Shown one piece after another: positions 25,883 through 35,231 of a stretch of 64,000 nt of DNA (positions within the stretch are counted from its first letter, which is position 1; the number at the start of each line of letters is the position of its first letter). The notes under the pieces are model-generated. The model worked only from the letters and a program-made list of their open reading frames with translations, was not told the origin of the DNA and did not search any database. The stretch spans positions 1-64,000 of the forward strand of contig NZ_STGD01000008.1 in assembly GCF_005222755.1 (NCBI RefSeq), read 5' to 3'. Made by a program: the position numbers and the translations under genes. Source of the DNA: Roseomonas sp. HF4. Its GTDB lineage: Bacteria; Pseudomonadota; Alphaproteobacteria; Acetobacterales; Acetobacteraceae.

Positions 25883-27109
25883 TCAGCGCGAGGTTGTGCG
25901 CGGCACCGGCGGCGGCAGGGTGCCGCGGCGGGCGGAGACCGGCGTGGTCGAGCGGCTGCCCTGTTCGATCCGCCCGGCGCGCGGGGCGGCGGCGCGGCGC
26001 TGCGGCGGCCGGGCCGTGGCAGGGGGCGCCACGGCGCGCGTCGCGGCGGCGGCGGCGGTCGTGCCGCGGCCGCTGCCAACGCGCGGCTGGGTCGGCGCGG
26101 CCCGCGTCGCGACGGCGCGGCGATCGGGCGTGCGGCGGCTCGCGCGGGCATTGGCGGAACGCCGGGCCGGCGTCGCCGCGGCAACGGGCGCCGCGCGCGC
26201 ACCCCGCACCACCGGCACGGCGGCCATGGCGGAGGAGGGCGGCCGGGCGGCGACACCGAGTTGCGCGAAGCCCTGGTCGAGCAGCGCGCCCATGTGCTGG
26301 TCACGCTCGACCCAGGACGACCCGCCCATTGTCACGCCCACGAGCCTGATGCCATCGCGCTCGGCCGAGGTCACGATGTTGAAGCCCGAGGCCCGGATGT
26401 AGCCGGTCTTGATCCCGTCCGCCCCCGCATAGTCGCCGAGCATGCGGTTGTGGTTGCGGATGGCGATGCGCCCCCAGTTGAACCGCACCGTGCTGAAATA
26501 GTGGTAGCGGTTCGGGAAGTCGCGAAACAGCCGCAGGCCGAGGGTCGCGAGGTCGCGCGCCGTGCTGACATTGTCCGGGTCCGGCAGGCCCGAGGCGTTG
26601 CGGAAGGTGGTACGCGACATGCCGATGGCGCGGGCGCGCATGGTCATCATCTGCGCGAAGCGGTCCTCGGTTCCGCCCAGATGCTCAGCGACGGCGGCGG
26701 CGACGTCGTTCGCGCTCTTGGTGACCAGCGCCAGGATCGCCTGCTCGACGGTCAGGCTGGCGCCAGGCGGCAGGCCGAGCTTGGACGGCGGGCGGGACGC
26801 CGCTTCCTCGGACATGCGGATCGGCGTCGAAAGCTGCACCCGGCCCTCGCGCAGCGCCTCGAACACCATGTAGAGGGTCATCATCTTGGTGAGGGAGGCC
26901 GGGTAGCGCTGTTCGTCGGCATTGGCGGCGATCAGCACGCGGCCGGTGCGCGCCTCGGCCACCAGGGCCGCATAGCGTTCGCCGCCGATCTGCGCGGCGG
27001 CCGGCTGCGGGGCGAGCCAGGCGGCGACCAGCGCGACGCAGGCCGCGGCGAGCCGGAGCGGGGCACACATGGGGCGAGTCGCGCGACGAGCGGCGCGGTC
27101 TGGCGTCAT
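25883..27109 (-). CDS. Penicillin-binding D-alanyl-D-alanine carboxypeptidase
   Basis: A 408-residue periplasmic peptidase that removes the terminal D-Ala from peptidoglycan pentapeptides. A signal peptide ends near A-A-A-Q (residue 40). Serine beta-lactamase-fold motifs are intact: S-L-T-K (Ser72, Lys75), S-A-N (132-134) and K-T-G (234-236). From about residue 300 the chain becomes a low-complexity Ala/Arg/Pro/Thr tail, where many homologues carry a SPOR or C-terminal anchor domain. The start ATG at 27109 is chosen because it gives the signal peptide. It is divergent from the phasin gene. Confidence 0.9.
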   Translation of the reverse strand: MTPDRAARRATRPMCAPLRLAAACVALVAAWLAPQPAAAQIGGERYAALVAEARTGRVLIAANADEQRYPASLTKMMTLYMVFEALREGRVQLSTPIRMSEEAASRPPSKLGLPPGASLTVEQAILALVTKSANDVAAAVAEHLGGTEDRFAQMMTMRARAIGMSRTTFRNASGLPDPDNVSTARDLATLGLRLFRDFPNRYHYFSTVRFNWGRIAIRNHNRMLGDYAGADGIKTGYIRASGFNIVTSAERDGIRLVGVTMGGSSWVERDQHMGALLDQGFAQLGVAARPPSSAMAAVPVVRGARAAPVAAATPARRSANARASRRTPDRRAVATRAAPTQPRVGSGRGTTAAAAATRAVAPPATARPPQRRAAAPRAGRIEQGSRSTTPVSARRGTLPPPVPRTTSR

Positions 27110-27308
27110 GCGGAATCCCCCTCGGCATGGCCGGCGCCGACGCGGATTGCGGCGCATGGCAATCGCTTGACGATACGCGGGCCGCGGCGGCAGGTCCAGC
27201 CAAAATCCTCCACCGACTTCCATTGATGGCAAGGACTTAGCGCAGATCGTTACATTGCCCGCTGATGAACGGCTGCCCGACCCGGGCACCGGCGGTATCC
27301 GCCGTTAT

Positions 27309-27319
27309 GTTGCAGTGCA
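27309..27319. promoter_or_regulatory. Candidate PhaR operator upstream of the phasin gene
   Basis: TTGCAGTGCAA is a perfect 11-bp dyad, 47 bp before the phasin ORF. A looser TTGC...GCAA arrangement recurs at 27369-27382, around the first phasin codons. PhaR repressors of alphaproteobacteria bind TGC/GCA-rich dyads before phaP genes and release them when polyhydroxybutyrate accumulates. The position and sequence fit, but no phaR gene is present in the window. Confidence 0.45.
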
Positions 27320-27365
27320 AAAAAGTGCTTGCCGAACGAGCAGCGGGGAGAGTACACCCTGCTGC

Positions 27366-27962
27366 ATGTTGCACCGCAGCAAAACGCCCCGGAAGCCCGG
27401 GACGGCAAAACCAGCCAGGGCCAAGGCGGTCCCGGCCATCGAGATCGAGAAGGACCAGGACATGGCGGAGAACAAGGCGGCCGACGTGAAGAAGATCGCG
27501 GCCGAGGGCGCCGAGCAGGCGCAGAAGATCGTGACCGAAGGCGCGGCGCAGGCCCGCGTGGCGATGGAGAAGAGCATGGAACAGATGTCGAAGGGTGCCG
27601 AGGGCGTCATGAAGGCCGCCGAGGAATTCGCCGATTTCGGCCGCGGCAACGTCGAGGCCTTCACCAAGGCGGCGCAGACCTGGGCGACCGGCACGCAGGA
27701 CCTCGCCCGCCAGGCGATGGCGCTGGCGCAGGGTCTGACGGACCACACGCTCGAGGGTGCCAAGGCGCTCTCCTCGGTGAAGAGCCTCAACGAGGCCGCC
27801 GAGATCCAGGCGAAGTTCGCCAAGTCCGCCATGGAGAAGGCCGTCGCCGAGTCCGCGAAGATGCAGGAAGCGGTGTTCAAGCTGACCGAGCAGGCCGTGG
27901 CGCCGATCAGCGCCCGCATGACGGTCGCCATGGAGAAGATGGCGAAGCCGCTCGCGGCCTGA
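27366..27962 (+). CDS. Phasin family protein (PHB granule surface)
   Basis: A 198-residue amphipathic helical protein expected to coat polyhydroxyalkanoate granules. After a Lys/Pro/Ala-rich leader (T-P-R-K-P-G-T-A-K-P-A-R-A-K) comes the phasin_2 domain: F-A-D-F-G-R-G-N-V-E-A-F, long Ala/Lys/Glu helices, and an E-I-Q-A-K-F-A-K-S segment. A second start at 27462 (M-A-E-N-K) is preceded by GAGAAGGA, a better ribosome site, and would give 166 residues; the upstream start keeps coding-like GC3. A candidate PhaR site precedes it. It is followed by a hairpin-rich spacer before clpS. Confidence 0.85.
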   Translation: MLHRSKTPRKPGTAKPARAKAVPAIEIEKDQDMAENKAADVKKIAAEGAEQAQKIVTEGAAQARVAMEKSMEQMSKGAEGVMKAAEEFADFGRGNVEAFTKAAQTWATGTQDLARQAMALAQGLTDHTLEGAKALSSVKSLNEAAEIQAKFAKSAMEKAVAESAKMQEAVFKLTEQAVAPISARMTVAMEKMAKPLAA

Positions 27963-28071
27963 GCCATCGGGACTGCTCGGCCGCCCACGCCACCTCCCCC
28001 TCCCCCCGGCGGGGGCGGCCGACGACAGGGTCCGGTTCCGGGACGCATTGCCTTCGGGCTGCGTTCCGGGG

Positions 28072-28110
28072 CCGGGCCCTTTTCGCGTCAGGGGTCCGGA
28101 AAGGGCCCGG
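28072..28110 (+). terminator. Possible terminator hairpin after the phasin gene
   Basis: CCGGGCCCTTT (28072-28082) pairs perfectly with AAAGGGCCCGG (28100-28110) across a 17-base loop, about 110 bp past the phasin stop. There is no downstream T-run, so it would be a weak or factor-dependent terminator, or an mRNA-stabilising hairpin. Confidence 0.35.
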
Positions 28111-28229
28111 GGGGCACAATCTGCGGGAACCGCGCGCTCGGCCCTTCACCTCGGGGCGCGCGGTCCGATATCCTGCCATGCGGCCCGCGCCGTTGCCGGC
28201 GCCGCCGAAGGGAACCACCTACTGTCACC

Positions 28230-28571
28230 ATGAGCGACCAGGACAAGCGCACCGGAGGCGGACAGGGCGGCGACGGGCCCCAGACGGGGGTCGTCGTCAA
28301 GGCGCGCCCGCGCACCAAGAAGCCCGCCATGTACAAGGTGCTTATGCTGAACGACGACTACACGCCGATGGAGTTCGTCGTGCACGTCCTCGAACGCTTC
28401 TTCCAGAAGAACCGGGAGGAGGCGACACGCATCATGCTGCACGTGCATCGCCGGGGCGTCGGCGTCTGCGGCGTCTTCACCTACGAGGTCGCCGAGACGA
28501 AAGTCACGCAGGTGATGGACCTCGCGCGCCAGAACCAGCACCCTCTGCAATGCACGATCGAGAAGGAATAG
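28230..28571 (+). CDS. clpS: ATP-dependent Clp protease adaptor ClpS
   Basis: A 113-residue adaptor that delivers N-degron substrates to ClpAP. The disordered N-terminus (Gly/Gln-rich, residues 1-28) is followed by the ClpS core: [19 protein letters not shown] (N-D-D and Met of the N-degron pocket), the [11 protein letters not shown] helix, and T-x-V-x-Q-V-M-D-L-A-R. Length is normal. It lies 108 bp before clpA on the same strand, the usual alphaproteobacterial arrangement. Confidence 0.96.
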   Translation: MSDQDKRTGGGQGGDGPQTGVVVKARPRTKKPAMYKVLMLNDDYTPMEFVVHVLERFFQKNREEATRIMLHVHRRGVGVCGVFTYEVAETKVTQVMDLARQNQHPLQCTIEKE

Positions 28572-28679
28572 GGCCAGGGGTCGCAGAACCCCATGGGGAG
28601 GCCGATATCACGACTGGATACCTGATGCCGCGTCCGTCCAACGGGGCCGGCGCGCCATCGATAGGGGAGCGTCACTGAC

Positions 28680-31025
28680 ATGCTGTCCCGCAACCTCGAG
28701 CAGACGCTCCACCGGGCCCTGGCGCTGGCCAGCGAACGGCGACACGAATACGCCACCCTCGAGCACCTGCTTCTGGCGCTCGGCGACGACCAGGATGCGG
28801 CCACCGTGCTGCGCGCCTGCGGCGTCGACCTCGAGCGCCTGAAGCGCGACCTGACCGAGTTCCTGGACAAGGACCTGGCGGGGCTGGTGACCGAGCGCGG
28901 CGGCGACCCGAAGCCGACCGCCGGCTTCCAGCGCGTGGTCCAGCGCGCGGCGATCCACGTCCAGTCCTCTGGCCGCGACGAGGTCACGGGGGCCAACGTC
29001 CTGGTCGCGCTGTTCAGCGAACGCGAGTCGCACGCCGTCTATTTCCTGCAGCTGCAGGACATGACGCGGCTCGACGCGGTCAACTTCATCAGCCACGGCA
29101 TCGCCAAGGCGCCGGGGCGCTCGCAGCCGCGGCCCGTTCAGGGATCGACTCCGTCCTCCGAGGAGAACCCGGAGAAGGAGGAGAAGCCGCGCGGCGCCGG
29201 GCGCGGGCAGGACGCGCTGTCGAACTACTGCGTCAACCTCAACAAGAAGGCGCAGGCGGGCAAGATCGACCCGCTGATCGGCCGCGATTCGGAAATCGAG
29301 CGCACGATCCAGATCCTCTGCCGGCGCACCAAGAACAACCCGCTTTATGTGGGCGACCCGGGCGTCGGCAAGACCGCGATCGCCGAGGGCCTGGCCAAGC
29401 GCATCATCGAGGGCGACGTTCCCGAGGTGCTGCTGAAGTCGACAATCTTCGCGCTCGACATGGGCAGCCTGCTGGCCGGCACGCGCTACCGCGGCGACTT
29501 CGAGGAACGGCTGAAGGCCGTCGTGACGGAGCTGGAGGCCCAGGCAGGATCCATCCTGTTCATCGACGAGATCCACACCGTGATCGGCGCCGGCGCCACC
29601 TCCGGCGGCGCGATGGACGCGTCGAACCTGCTCAAGCCCGCGCTGGCGCAGGGCACGCTGCGCTGCATCGGCAGCACCACCTACAAGGAATACCGCAACT
29701 ACTTCGAGAAGGACCGCGCGCTGGTCCGCCGCTTCCAGAAGATCGACGTGAACGAGCCCACGGTCGAGGACGCTGTGAAGATCCTGCAGGGCCTCAAGAC
29801 CAACTACGAGCGCCACCACAAGGTGCGCTACACGCCGGAGGCCATCCGCGCGGCGGTGGAGCTGTCCGCCAAGTACATCCACGACCGCAAGCTGCCCGAC
29901 AAGGCGATCGACGTGATCGACGAGGTGGGCGCGTCCCGCATGCTGCTGCCCGAGGGCAAGCGGCGCAAGACGGTCACGCTGAAGGACGTCGAGGACATCG
30001 TCGCCAAGATCGCGCGCATTCCGCCAAAGGCGGTCTCGACCGACGACCGGGAGCAGCTGCGCACGCTCGACCGCGACCTCAAGGCAATGGTGTTCGGCCA
30101 GGACAAGGCGATCGAGGCCCTGGCCGCCGCCATCAAGCTGTCCCGCGCCGGGCTGCGCGACGCCGAGAAGCCGATCGGCAACTACCTGTTCTCGGGCCCG
30201 ACCGGCGTCGGCAAGACCGAGGTCGCCAAGCAGCTGGCCAAGACGCTCGGCATCGAGCTGATCCGCTTCGACATGTCGGAATACATGGAGCGGCACAGCG
30301 TCAGCCGCCTGATCGGCGCGCCGCCCGGCTATGTCGGCTTCGACCAGGGCGGGCTGCTGACCGACAGCATCGACCAGCACCCGCACGCGGTGCTGCTGCT
30401 CGATGAGGTCGAGAAGGCGCACCAGGACCTCTACAACATCCTGCTGCAGGTGATGGACCACGGGAAGCTGACCGACCACAACGGCAAGACGGTCGATTTC
30501 CGCAACGTCATCCTGATCATGACGACCAATGCCGGCGCGTCGGACATGGCGAAGCCCACCATCGGCTTCGAGCGCACGACCCGGGTCGGCGAGGACGAGG
30601 AGGCGATCAAGCGCCTGTTCACACCGGAGTTCCGCAACCGCCTCGATGCGATCGTCGCCTTCTCGGGCCTCACGCCCGAGATCGTGGGGCGGGTGGTCGA
30701 GAAGTTCGTCATGCAGCTGGAAGCCCAGCTCGCCGACCGCAACGTGACCATCGAGCTGAGCAGCGCGGCCAAGGAATGGCTGGCCGAGCGCGGCTACGAC
30801 CCGCTCTATGGCGCGCGCCCGCTCGCGCGCATGATCCAGGAGCACGTGAAGAAGCCGCTGGCCGAGGAACTGCTGTTCGGCCGCCTGGTCAAGGGCGGCG
30901 CGGTGAAGGTCGGGCTGAAGGACGGGGCGCTGACCTTCGACATCGTCGAGAGCGCGCCCCCGGCACTGCCGAAGCCCGAGGAAGGCGAGGGCGACGCCGA
31001 GCGCGAGCCCGAGACCGCCGAGTAG
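28680..31025 (+). CDS. clpA: ATP-dependent Clp protease ATP-binding subunit ClpA
   Basis: A 781-residue AAA+ unfoldase that feeds substrates to ClpP. It has the ClpA N-domain ([10 protein letters not shown]), then D1 with Walker [10 protein letters not shown] (~223-231) and L-F-I-D-E-I-H, and D2 with G-P-T-G-V-G-K-T-E (~507-515) and [10 protein letters not shown]. No ClpB-type middle domain is present, which separates it from ClpB/ClpC. The C-terminal end is acidic and Glu/Pro-rich. A perfect 20-bp hairpin follows the stop by 21 bp. Confidence 0.96.
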   Translation: MLSRNLEQTLHRALALASERRHEYATLEHLLLALGDDQDAATVLRACGVDLERLKRDLTEFLDKDLAGLVTERGGDPKPTAGFQRVVQRAAIHVQSSGRDEVTGANVLVALFSERESHAVYFLQLQDMTRLDAVNFISHGIAKAPGRSQPRPVQGSTPSSEENPEKEEKPRGAGRGQDALSNYCVNLNKKAQAGKIDPLIGRDSEIERTIQILCRRTKNNPLYVGDPGVGKTAIAEGLAKRIIEGDVPEVLLKSTIFALDMGSLLAGTRYRGDFEERLKAVVTELEAQAGSILFIDEIHTVIGAGATSGGAMDASNLLKPALAQGTLRCIGSTTYKEYRNYFEKDRALVRRFQKIDVNEPTVEDAVKILQGLKTNYERHHKVRYTPEAIRAAVELSAKYIHDRKLPDKAIDVIDEVGASRMLLPEGKRRKTVTLKDVEDIVAKIARIPPKAVSTDDREQLRTLDRDLKAMVFGQDKAIEALAAAIKLSRAGLRDAEKPIGNYLFSGPTGVGKTEVAKQLAKTLGIELIRFDMSEYMERHSVSRLIGAPPGYVGFDQGGLLTDSIDQHPHAVLLLDEVEKAHQDLYNILLQVMDHGKLTDHNGKTVDFRNVILIMTTNAGASDMAKPTIGFERTTRVGEDEEAIKRLFTPEFRNRLDAIVAFSGLTPEIVGRVVEKFVMQLEAQLADRNVTIELSSAAKEWLAERGYDPLYGARPLARMIQEHVKKPLAEELLFGRLVKGGAVKVGLKDGALTFDIVESAPPALPKPEEGEGDAEREPETAE

Positions 31026-31046
31026 CGCCGCGCGCCGCTTGGCGCG

Positions 31047-31090
31047 ATGACAAACGGGCGCGGAGGTCTCCCTCCGCGCCCGTTTGTCAT
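31047..31090 (+). terminator. Perfect 20-bp hairpin between clpA and the AhpD-like gene
   Basis: The arms 31047-31066 and 31071-31090 are exact inverted complements with a TCTC loop (31067-31070). The stem begins ATGACAAACGGGCGCGG. A flanking T-run is lacking, but the CAAA/TTTG bases inside the stem and the position 21 bp after the clpA stop fit a bidirectional terminator. Confidence 0.75.
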
Positions 31091-31106
31091 GTCAGGGGAT
31101 TCGAGC

Positions 31107-31448
31107 ATGAGCGCCATCAAGGACTGGCCCGCCTATTCCGCCGCGCTGCGCGAGCGCGGCAAGGAACTCGGGCAACTGCACCCGGAGATCGTGAAGGGGT
31201 TCGTCGCGCTCTCGAACGGCGCGGCCAAGACGCAGCACCTCGATGCCAAGACGCGGGAGTTCATCGCCCTGGGCGTGGCCATCACCACGAAGTGCGAGGG
31301 CTGCATGGACGCGCATGTGCGCAAGGCGCTGGCGGCGGGCGCGACGAAGGCCGAGATCGCGGAGGCGCTGGGCGTCGCGATCGCGCTGAACGCGGGGGCG
31401 GCGTTTACGTATGCGCTTCATGCGTTGGATCGGGCGAACGAGGAGTAG
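31107..31448 (+). CDS. Carboxymuconolactone decarboxylase / AhpD-like protein
   Basis: A 113-residue alpha-helical protein of the AhpD fold, MSAIKDWPAYSAALRERG at the start. The redox motif K-C-E-G-C-M-D-A-H provides a C-x-x-C pair with the nearby His, as in alkylhydroperoxidase-type members, so it may reduce peroxides or disulphides rather than decarboxylate. ATG 31107 is preceded by GGGGATTCGAGC; in-frame sequence upstream belongs to the terminator hairpin. It ends 7 bp before the GIY-YIG gene. Confidence 0.88.
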   Translation: MSAIKDWPAYSAALRERGKELGQLHPEIVKGFVALSNGAAKTQHLDAKTREFIALGVAITTKCEGCMDAHVRKALAAGATKAEIAEALGVAIALNAGAAFTYALHALDRANEE

Positions 31449-31455
31449 CGTCGCC

Positions 31456-32238
31456 ATGCGGTCGGCTACGCTTGGAACAGAACTGTGCGAGGCGCTCGGC
31501 GAGTATGTCTACGCGCTTGAGGACCCGCGCAGCGGCAAGGTCTTCTACATCGGCCGTGGCGTGCGCGACCGCGTGCTTCACCACGCATGGGACGCAATCG
31601 CGACCGAAGAGCCCGGCGCCAAGCTCGACCGTATCCGAGACATCCGGCGTGCCGGCCTGCAGCCGCGCGCCTGGATTTTGCGGCGGCAGGTCGGGCGGCG
31701 GACGTCGGCGGCGGAGATGGAGGCGCTCGCGATCGACATCCTTTCGCGTTGGCACGACCCGCTGCTGAATGAGAGACGCGAAGTCACCGAGAACGGCATC
31801 CGCACGCTCGATGGCTTGATCACCGACCATGCGGCGAGGCCCGTGGCAAGCGACCGCGCGGCGATCGTCGTGAATATCGGCCGCACCTGGTTCGAGGGCA
31901 TTGCCGAAGGCTTGCTCTGGGATGCCGCGCGGAAATGGTGGATGTGCCGGCCGGAGGATCGCGTGCCGAAGCCGACGCTTCTCCTGGCGGAGGCCGGCAA
32001 CATCATCCGGGGAGCCTGGACTGTTCGCCTGCCGGTCGCTCGGCAAGAGGTGACCTGGGCCGACTTGGATGATCGTCGCCGCGCCTTCCACGGAAGCGAG
32101 GCAACCTTTGCGCCATTCATGGCTTGCTGCTTCGACGGCGAGCGGGATTCCGACTGGAACACGCTGGTAGGCCGGCATACGCGCCCACCCGTGCTTCCGC
32201 GGTCCTACGGCTTGGCCTTCCGATATCTGAACTGCTGA
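31456..32238 (+). CDS. GIY-YIG nuclease domain protein (LEM-3-like)
   Basis: A 260-residue protein. Residues about 15-34 read Y-V-Y-A-L-E-D-P-R-S-G-K-V-F-Y-I-G-R-G, the YVY...YIG form of the GIY-YIG core. A conserved R-I-R-D-I-R-R-A-G-L segment and the Glu of A-A-E-M-E-A-L-A-I complete the expected active site. The C-terminal half has no domain I can name, though a W-F-x-G...W-x-A-A-R-K-W-W segment resembles uncharacterised bacterial LEM-3-like proteins. It is codirectional with and close to the AhpD-like gene. Substrate and role are unknown; a lone structure-specific DNase is the simplest reading. Confidence 0.68.
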   Translation: MRSATLGTELCEALGEYVYALEDPRSGKVFYIGRGVRDRVLHHAWDAIATEEPGAKLDRIRDIRRAGLQPRAWILRRQVGRRTSAAEMEALAIDILSRWHDPLLNERREVTENGIRTLDGLITDHAARPVASDRAAIVVNIGRTWFEGIAEGLLWDAARKWWMCRPEDRVPKPTLLLAEAGNIIRGAWTVRLPVARQEVTWADLDDRRRAFHGSEATFAPFMACCFDGERDSDWNTLVGRHTRPPVLPRSYGLAFRYLNC

Positions 32239-32241
32239 AGC

Positions 32242-33123
32242 CTAAACCAGCGCCTTCCGCGCCACCTCCAGCGCCGCCTTCTGCGCCTTCGTCACCTTCG
32301 GGTAATGGAGGCCCAACCCCTCCAGCGCCTGCACGATCGCCGCCACCACCGCGAGCCGCGTGAACCATTTGGTATCCGCCGGCACCACGAACCACGGCGC
32401 GTGCTTCGCCGCCGTGCCGCGGATCGCGCCCTCATACGCCTTCATGTAGGCGTCCCAGTGCGCGCGCTCGGCCACGTCGTTGGCCGAGAACTTCCAGTTC
32501 TTCGCGGGTTCGTCGATGCGCGAGAGAAAGCGGCGCTTCTGCTCCGCCTGGCTCACGTTCAGGAAGAACTTCAGCACCACCGTGCCCTGCCGCGCGAGGT
32601 AGCGCTCATAGGCCGCGATGTCCTCGAGCCGTTCGTCCCAGATCTTCTTGCCCACCAGTCGCGGCGGCAGCTTCTGGCCTTCCAGGAAGTGCGGGTGCAC
32701 GCGCACCACCAGCACTTCCTCGTACCAGGACCGGTTGTGGATGCCGATGCGCCCGCGCTCGGGCAGCGCGGTCGAATGGCGCCACAGGAAATCGTGGTCG
32801 AGCTCGGTGGAGGTCGGCGCCTTGAAGGAATGCACCTGGCAGCCCTGCGGGTTGACGCCCGAGAAGACGTGCTTGATCGCCCCGTCCTTGCCCGCCGCAT
32901 CCATCGCCTGGAAGATGCAGAGCACCGACCAGCGGTCCTGCGCGTAGAGCATGTCCTGCAGTTCCGCGAGACGCTCCACGCCCTGCTGCAGCAACTCCGC
33001 CGCATGGTCCTTCTCGAGGTCGATCCCGACCGTGTCGCCCGGGTCGAAATCCTTCAGCCGGAATCCCTTGCCCGTCGTGACGCGGAGCGCGTCCAGCACC
33101 TTCTCCGTCCGCTTCGTGATCAT
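32242..33123 (-). CDS. ppk2: Polyphosphate kinase 2 family protein
   Basis: A 293-residue P-loop kinase that transfers phosphate between polyphosphate and nucleotides (class I-like, ADP/GDP or AMP). Walker A-like M-D-A-A-G-K-D-G-A-I (~69-78), the W-R-H-S-T-A-L-P-E-R-G lid region, the N-R-S-W-Y-E-E-V-L-V-V-R-V-H motif and F-F-L-N-V-S-Q-A-E-Q-K-R-R-F are all in order. The start at 33123 overlaps the stop of the MFS gene upstream (ATGA). It is the last gene of the minus-strand block that begins at the EamA gene. Confidence 0.93.
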   Translation of the reverse strand: MITKRTEKVLDALRVTTGKGFRLKDFDPGDTVGIDLEKDHAAELLQQGVERLAELQDMLYAQDRWSVLCIFQAMDAAGKDGAIKHVFSGVNPQGCQVHSFKAPTSTELDHDFLWRHSTALPERGRIGIHNRSWYEEVLVVRVHPHFLEGQKLPPRLVGKKIWDERLEDIAAYERYLARQGTVVLKFFLNVSQAEQKRRFLSRIDEPAKNWKFSANDVAERAHWDAYMKAYEGAIRGTAAKHAPWFVVPADTKWFTRLAVVAAIVQALEGLGLHYPKVTKAQKAALEVARKALV

Positions 33124-34355
33124 GCCGCCCCCCCTTTCGGAGCCAGCACGATCCACGCCGCGGCCGCGGCCTGCAACAGGAAGGTGACGGACAGCGCCAC
33201 GCCGTAGCCCGCCGGGTCCCAGCCGCCGGCCGCCGTGCGCGGCCAGAGGTCGAGGATCGCGCCGATGCCGGTCTGCAGGATGAACACCAGCACCAGCATC
33301 GAGAAGTTGATCGCGGTCGCGACGCGCCCCTGGAGTTCCGGCGGGAAGCCCTGCCCCACCGCCGCATAGCCCGCGACGCCCACCGACCCGCAGAAGGAGA
33401 ACAGGAACCACACCGCCGCGATCGGCCAGAACCCCGTGGGCCCCGCCACCAGCGCCGCCTGCGCCGCCAGCACCCCCGCCATGCCGAGATAGGGCACGAA
33501 CATCGGAGAGAAGCCGCGCGCCTGCGCGAAGGACGCCGCCTGCCCCGTCACCAGGCTGCCGATGACCAGGCCCATGGCGTAGATCAGCAGCGCGACCGCG
33601 CGCGTCCCGTCCGCCATGCCGCCCACGTCGCGCAGCCAAGGGCCGGCCCACAGGCCCTGGAAGGTGAAGTTCAGCGCGGACAGCACCATGATCGCCGGCA
33701 GCAGCCGCAGGAACGGGCGGTCGCGGAAGATGCGGCCGAATTCGCCGATCTCGCGCGCCAGGCTCCGCCGCTGCGGCACGACGGCGCCCGGCGGCCGGTC
33801 CGGCACGGCGAGGCGGATCCAGGCCGCCGCCGCCACGCACAGCACCGCGAGCAGCACCATGATGCCCCGCCAGCCGAACAGCGGGATCGCCGCCTGCACC
33901 GGCACGGTCGCCGTCATGCCGCCCATCCCGGCCAGGAACAGCCCCGCGCCCGTGACCGCGGCCACGCGCTGCTTCGGGTACCATTGCGTGTTGGCCTTCA
34001 GCATGGCCATGAGCCCCGCCGCGAGCCCGACCCCGCAGACGATCCGGCCGAGCGCCAGCGTCCACACATCGGGCGCCATCGCGCTCAGCACGAAGCCCAC
34101 GGCCGAGACCAGCGCCAGCGTGCTCTGCACCCGCCGCGGACCATACAGGTCGAGCGCGACCCCGATCGGCAATTGCGCCGCCGCATAGGCGGCAAAGAAG
34201 CAGGCCGCGAGCAGCCCGAGCCCCGAGGCCGATAGCCCGAACTCGATCGCGAGCAGCGGTCCGAGCGTCGCGACCATCCCCCGGTTGCACTGGTTCAGGA
34301 AGTTGATCGCCGCCAGCGGCAGCGTGATCCGCGCGAAGCCCGGGACGGGCGGCAT
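33120..34355 (-). CDS. MFS transporter
   Basis: A 411-residue membrane protein with 12 predicted helices. The N-terminal half has N-F-L-N-Q-C-N-R-G and the loop D-L-Y-G-P-R-R-V (MFS motif A position); the central loop is R-S-L-A-R-E-I-G-E-F. It resembles uncharacterised nitrate/sulphonate-like or sugar-phosphate-like MFS members, and the substrate is unknown. The ATG at 34355 overlaps the preceding nuclease stop (TGATG) and is preferred over a Met 11 codons upstream. It is coupled to ppk2 downstream. Confidence 0.87.
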   Translation of the reverse strand: MPPVPGFARITLPLAAINFLNQCNRGMVATLGPLLAIEFGLSASGLGLLAACFFAAYAAAQLPIGVALDLYGPRRVQSTLALVSAVGFVLSAMAPDVWTLALGRIVCGVGLAAGLMAMLKANTQWYPKQRVAAVTGAGLFLAGMGGMTATVPVQAAIPLFGWRGIMVLLAVLCVAAAAWIRLAVPDRPPGAVVPQRRSLAREIGEFGRIFRDRPFLRLLPAIMVLSALNFTFQGLWAGPWLRDVGGMADGTRAVALLIYAMGLVIGSLVTGQAASFAQARGFSPMFVPYLGMAGVLAAQAALVAGPTGFWPIAAVWFLFSFCGSVGVAGYAAVGQGFPPELQGRVATAINFSMLVLVFILQTGIGAILDLWPRTAAGGWDPAGYGVALSVTFLLQAAAAAWIVLAPKGGAA

Positions 34356-35224
34356 CAGCGCGGGTCGATCCGGACGCTGATCGGGCAATGGTCGGACAGC
34401 AGGTCGCGCATCGAGCGGTCGCGCTCGGTGAAGACGAGCACGCGGAAACTGTCGCGCACCATCCAGTCGCGCGCCGGGCCGCCCAGCAGGATGTGGTCGA
34501 CGAAATCCCGTGCGCGACTGTCGCGCGCCCAGCAGGGATTGGCGAAGCCCTCGGTCGGCCGGGCCAGCGGCGCCGCCTCGGTCAGCATCGCCAGGAACTC
34601 GTCGCCGCGGTCCATGCGGCGGTTGAAGTCGCCGAGGATGGCGAAGGCGACCCCTTCCCGCCGCCGCTCCGCGATCCAGTCGCGCAGGATCTCGGCCTGG
34701 CGGCCGAGGTTCTGGCAGTCCCGCGAATCCGGCCGGCGCAGGGACCCCTGCGCGCAGCCGCCATCGAGGTGGATCGACAGCAGCCGGATCGGCGGCCCCT
34801 CCCCGCTGCGGACCGTGATGTCGGCGCCGCGGCGCAGCGACCGCCGCGCGCCGGGTGCCAGGTCCAGCGCCGAGACATCGGGGTTGCGTGTGACGTTGAG
34901 CCCGCGCCGCCAGGCGAAGCCCGCGCGCTGCGTGTCGGTCTCGGCAGGGAAATGGAACTCATGGCGCCGCGCGTCGAAGACCCGCGCGGCGGCCAGCGGC
35001 CCGTCCACCTCCTGGATCGCGACCACGTCGGCGGCCAGCCGTTCCGCATAGGCGCGCAGGCGGGCGAAGTCGGCCTCGGCCCGCGTCGCGAGGCCGCGCG
35101 GCAGGTCGGGATGCCCGGCGGGCTTGGTGGTCAGCCAGGCGATGTTCCAGGCGGCGATCTTCAGCTCCTGCGCCGCGGCGGGCAGGGCGAGGAGGACGGA
35201 CAGGGCGATCAGCAGCGGGCGCAT
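34355..35224 (-). CDS. Secreted endonuclease/exonuclease/phosphatase family protein
   Basis: A 289-residue EEP-fold hydrolase with a signal peptide (M-R-P-L-L-I-A-L-S-V-L-L-A-L-P-A-A-A-Q). Metal and catalytic residues are in I-A-A-W-N-I-A-W-L, V-V-A-I-Q-E-V-D-G (Glu), S-I-H-L-D, I-L-G-D-F-N-R-R-M and the final S-D-H-C-P-I (Asp-His). It may cleave nucleic acids or phosphodiesters in the periplasm. The start at 35224 is set by the signal peptide, 7 bp after the DUF2075 stop, and the stop overlaps the MFS start. Confidence 0.85.
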   Translation of the reverse strand: MRPLLIALSVLLALPAAAQELKIAAWNIAWLTTKPAGHPDLPRGLATRAEADFARLRAYAERLAADVVAIQEVDGPLAAARVFDARRHEFHFPAETDTQRAGFAWRRGLNVTRNPDVSALDLAPGARRSLRRGADITVRSGEGPPIRLLSIHLDGGCAQGSLRRPDSRDCQNLGRQAEILRDWIAERRREGVAFAILGDFNRRMDRGDEFLAMLTEAAPLARPTEGFANPCWARDSRARDFVDHILLGGPARDWMVRDSFRVLVFTERDRSMRDLLSDHCPISVRIDPR

Positions 35225-35231
35225 CGGACCC

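Noticed and set aside
28608..30845. A 745-codon minus-strand frame opposite clpA
   Set aside because: It is the antisense shadow of a highly conserved gene and lacks any family signature or regulatory context.
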